Under the pieces are notes generated by a model. That model saw nothing but the letters and a program-made list of their open reading frames with translations, was not told where the DNA came from and made no database searches. From Dasyornis broadbenti (lineage: Eukaryota > Chordata > Aves > Passeriformes > Dasyornithidae): 64,000 nt of DNA. Positions 61,044 through 64,000 of the stretch are shown here, one piece after another (the stretch's first letter is position 1; the number at the start of each line of letters is the position of its first letter). The position numbers and the translations under genes are program-made. The DNA lies in NCBI GenBank assembly GCA_013397935.1, contig VZRN01004254.1, forward strand, positions 2,613,846-2,677,845, given 5' to 3'.

Positions 61044-64000
61044 GCCATTTATCTGGGGGAAATTAGTGATTTCATTATGTAAAATAACTGATAGGGTATG
61101 ATACTGAATCCAGAAATTATTTTACCAATATCTCGTAACCGTAGGTAGGTTGCAATGAGGGTGTACAAAGTAGATCATGACAGGTAAACAAGACAATTTG
61201 TGTGATATAAAACTGTTGTATAGTAATATGAAATATTTCCAGTTTAAACAGCTGGAAGTATGAGCATAAACTCTTTGATATCTAGGCAGTAGCATTCAGG
61301 GACTCTGCAACTAAGGAAAAAATTGTTTCTAAAACGGGAACTGAAGTAGTATTTTTTACAGCAACTATCACACTCTAAAGACAGTCAGCATTTGATACTA
61401 ATTTTAAAAACACAAATTGCATTCTGGATTGTGGAAGGATCTTGATGGGAGGCAAAGACGTGACCTTCCGCATAACATCCTTTTTGAAAACATAACTGCT
61501 TCCACAGACATAGTGTGAAGCGCTGCTTGTCACGATCTTGGTTTCAACACCATGCCATAAATTCCCCATGTCCCATTAGGGACACTCACTCCATTTTCTT
61601 TTAACCAGAATGAAGCAGTTATGACATTAAATCCCTTCACGTTTAAAATGAAAATAAACACAAAATATCCTTCACCTTTTTATTTTTTTTTCATTTCTGG
61701 CAACTACTCCCAAGCCACATGGCTCTACACATGAACCACTGTCAACAGGCTGCTCTGAAGACCAGGTTCTGGATGGCACACTCAGCAAAGTCATCCATGA
61801 TAAGTATAGAGACATTGAAGAATTCATCCTACTTCCCTTCCCGTAATTACTGACATGCTGGAATTGATAGCTTCTTATAGTATTCTAATCTACTTTCTTA
61901 AAATGTGTTAAGGGGTGATACAAAGCCTTCCAATGGTTTGTTTGGTTTTGTTTTGTTTTTTTAATGTTGTGAATTGTGGAACTGCAAGCACTTCTTTCCT
62001 TTTAAAAGAGTCCTTTGTATGTGCAAATCCCAGAAAGGGATAAGGCATCAAATTTAGAAGAACGGCTGAAAATGTCTTGTCTGATTTACTGAAGTTGTCA
62101 CTGAAACTCATCAGCATTCTAGAGAACACTGTATTATAATTTAAAAAGCCCTGCAGCAGCACTAACAAAACACCTCTGGGGTATCCCTCCGCAATAGAGC
62201 TATATGACAGGTTATCCAGCAATCCAGCTCCTACAGCAAGCCAGTCACGGTCTGCTGTTTCTCCATATTCCCAATGTAATAACAGTCCACAGAAATCAAA
62301 AGGAAAATGTACATGGGGAATCTATATGGAGAGAACCAAAAAAAAAAACACAAAACAAACAAGCCACAAAATATAAGAAAACCCACCTCTACAACCCTCA
62401 TTAATCAATACCTAGAACTAAGAAAGAAGAATCAAGAAGAACTCTGAATCTACAAGAAGGTGACTGGACAAACCTGTGTGGAGGAAACCTGGAAGCAGCC
62501 TCCTACTCTTCTGGTGGGGACATGTTGTGAGACACGCATGGTGCTGCTTATAAATACAGCTATCTTGCTCTGACAGATCCATATGGGATTATAAAATTTC
62601 AGTTTCAAAACAATGCAGGAAACTCCTCTGATTGGCATATTTTGGATGTCTTTGAAAGAGGCTGTGAATTCCAAGTTCCTGGGATAAAAAAACTAGCTCT
62701 AGAAGAATACATTTCCTTATTGCAGCTAATACAAATTAGCTATTATACCAAAAGAAATAGCAGAATAATATCCCATTACAATGATATGCAGTAACATAAT
62801 ACTTCAGATTTTTCAGGCAATTACATTAAATACTTCCTGCTCTGCCCAGATTAATATGAACACATGCAGTAAATTAACTGGCTGGAACAGAGCACGAGTG
62901 GCACTATGCACAACAAACACAGATATTGTTTCACCTCTTGAGAGACAATAATGTGATTTTTGGGCTTTTGTGGCAGTTTACTGAGCCTGCCAAAGGACTG
63001 TAAGTCTGAGGGTAGGGATCAGACAATTTTATTACAATAAGCTAATAGGAGTAATAACACAATTTCCAGTATTTTTACACAGATCTCTCTTTCATACTAC
63101 AGAGTACAGCAGAACAGGTAGTATTACAGCTCTAATAGGATTAATAAAAGGATATTAATAAATGTTATCTCAAAACAGTAGGGTTAAATCCTGTAACCAT
63201 TCAGTATCTGCATCACTTTCCTAATGGAATCAGGAATTTTCTTTCAGATAGTAAGAGCACTGATCTATATTAAAATTTTAAAAATCCGTTTCTGCTCCCC
63301 AGCGATAAATTGCTTATTGAAACAGTCAGGTTGGTGTGCAAATAACAGTCTGATGTTAGATATGCTCCCAGCTCTTCAACACATGGAAGCTCTTTAAGCT
63401 TCCACACTTTAACATATTCTCTGGAGAGCTAATATAGGAAATCACCAGGAAAAAAATCTGGGTACTGGCTTCAATTGCACTCCAGCAGAACTTTTTAAAG
63501 CCCCACAGTATGGAAACCAATTGTGCCTGGCGCTGCTCTGGCAGCCCCATGGGGGTTGGGGACACGTTATTAAGTTTAATTTGCCCATGTAGAAAAACTA
63601 GTTCTGCAGCCACTGCTATAATTTAAACGTACAGTGTCTGAACTTTAGCTTTACATTTTAAGGCTGTTTGCTTTGATTCAGAAAGAATAAGAAAGAGTGA
63701 AAATCACTATTTTATTCTGCCTGTCAGTGAGCTAAGGAAAAAAAAGGTAGGGTGGATGGGGAGCATTTAATGTATCATTTCACTTTCACTCCCATAAATG
63801 TACAACACTCCCAATTTGACACAGTATAAGATAATTTATTTAAATATATGTGTCTAAGTAATTTCAGTGTCCAGTAATACAAAACAGGCAATAATAAACC
63901 TGTATAATCTTCTGTTAATAATTGTTGCAAAGTGTGTATTAGTATAAAATTACTGATTTTATCAGTGATGTCTCTGCCTACTTTCACTTGTTCATATTTC
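61044..64000. other. Unannotated AT-rich DNA, no gene seen
   Basis: Minus-strand frames of 104 codons (61908-62222) and 85 codons (63356-63613) have somewhat protein-like stretches but no domain, splice pair or conserved motif that I recognise. An A/C-rich tract lies near 62.34 kb. Confidence 0.55.

Noticed and set aside
1..64000. tRNA, rRNA, CRISPR array, bacterial operon or phage features
   Set aside because: I looked for tRNA B-box words, repeat-spacer arrays and dense ORFs and saw none; the window is vertebrate nuclear DNA.

Overview
The window looks like AT-rich, gene-poor bird DNA. The main evidence is its repeats. CR1 LINE copies end in the avian-type tail (gattctatga) in both orientations. 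Two solo LTRs end in the avian ERV terminus (ggggttaaacca...). Fragments of a second common bird ERV LTR family carry the gcgtgacaaggttttgg end. No bacterial, plasmid or phage features are present: there is no dense ORF packing, no ribosome-binding-site pattern and no operons. Almost every open frame is under 120 codons and sits in AT-rich or repeat sequence, so I treat them as chance frames. Two N bases (1569, 2825) show that this is a draft eukaryotic assembly.

Layout. 1-360: remnant of a Cys/Met-metabolism PLP enzyme gene (cystathionine gamma-lyase-like), frameshifted and with stops, apparently intronless. 0.4-12 kb: unannotated AT-rich DNA with microsatellites and two near-perfect hairpins. 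12.2-12.77 kb: solo ERV LTR (LTR-A). 14.6-15.8 kb: clusters of CCAAT, octamer and RFX-like motifs that may be regulatory. 17.4-17.9 kb: CR1 (+). 18-31.8 kb: mostly unique DNA with a short CR1 tail (-) at 27.56 kb and one weak candidate exon at 27.03 kb. 31.87-32.7 kb: long 3' CR1 segment (-). 35.2, 37.7, 41.67-42.3, 43.8-44.1 and 46.9 kb: further LTR and LINE fragments, including an ERV LTR reduced to its two ends and lying beside a CR1 tail. 51.37-51.74 kb (-): the best protein-coding candidate, a terminal exon with a strong acceptor encoding a Cys-containing juxtamembrane stretch, one membrane segment and a short cytoplasmic tail. 53.4-54.0 kb: a different LTR with a TATA box, an AATAAA and a duplicated U3 block. 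59.78 kb: exact 26-bp-period duplication. 60.5-61.04 kb: second solo LTR of the 12.2 kb family, with its TATA region decayed.

Nothing here forms a pathway or operon. The region is best read as intergenic or intronic DNA holding transposon fossils, one gene fossil, and perhaps the 3' end of a single-pass membrane protein gene on the minus strand. I found no convincing new multi-gene system. The most useful follow-ups are the 51.4 kb exon, the gene fossil at the left edge, and the structure of the ERV LTRs.
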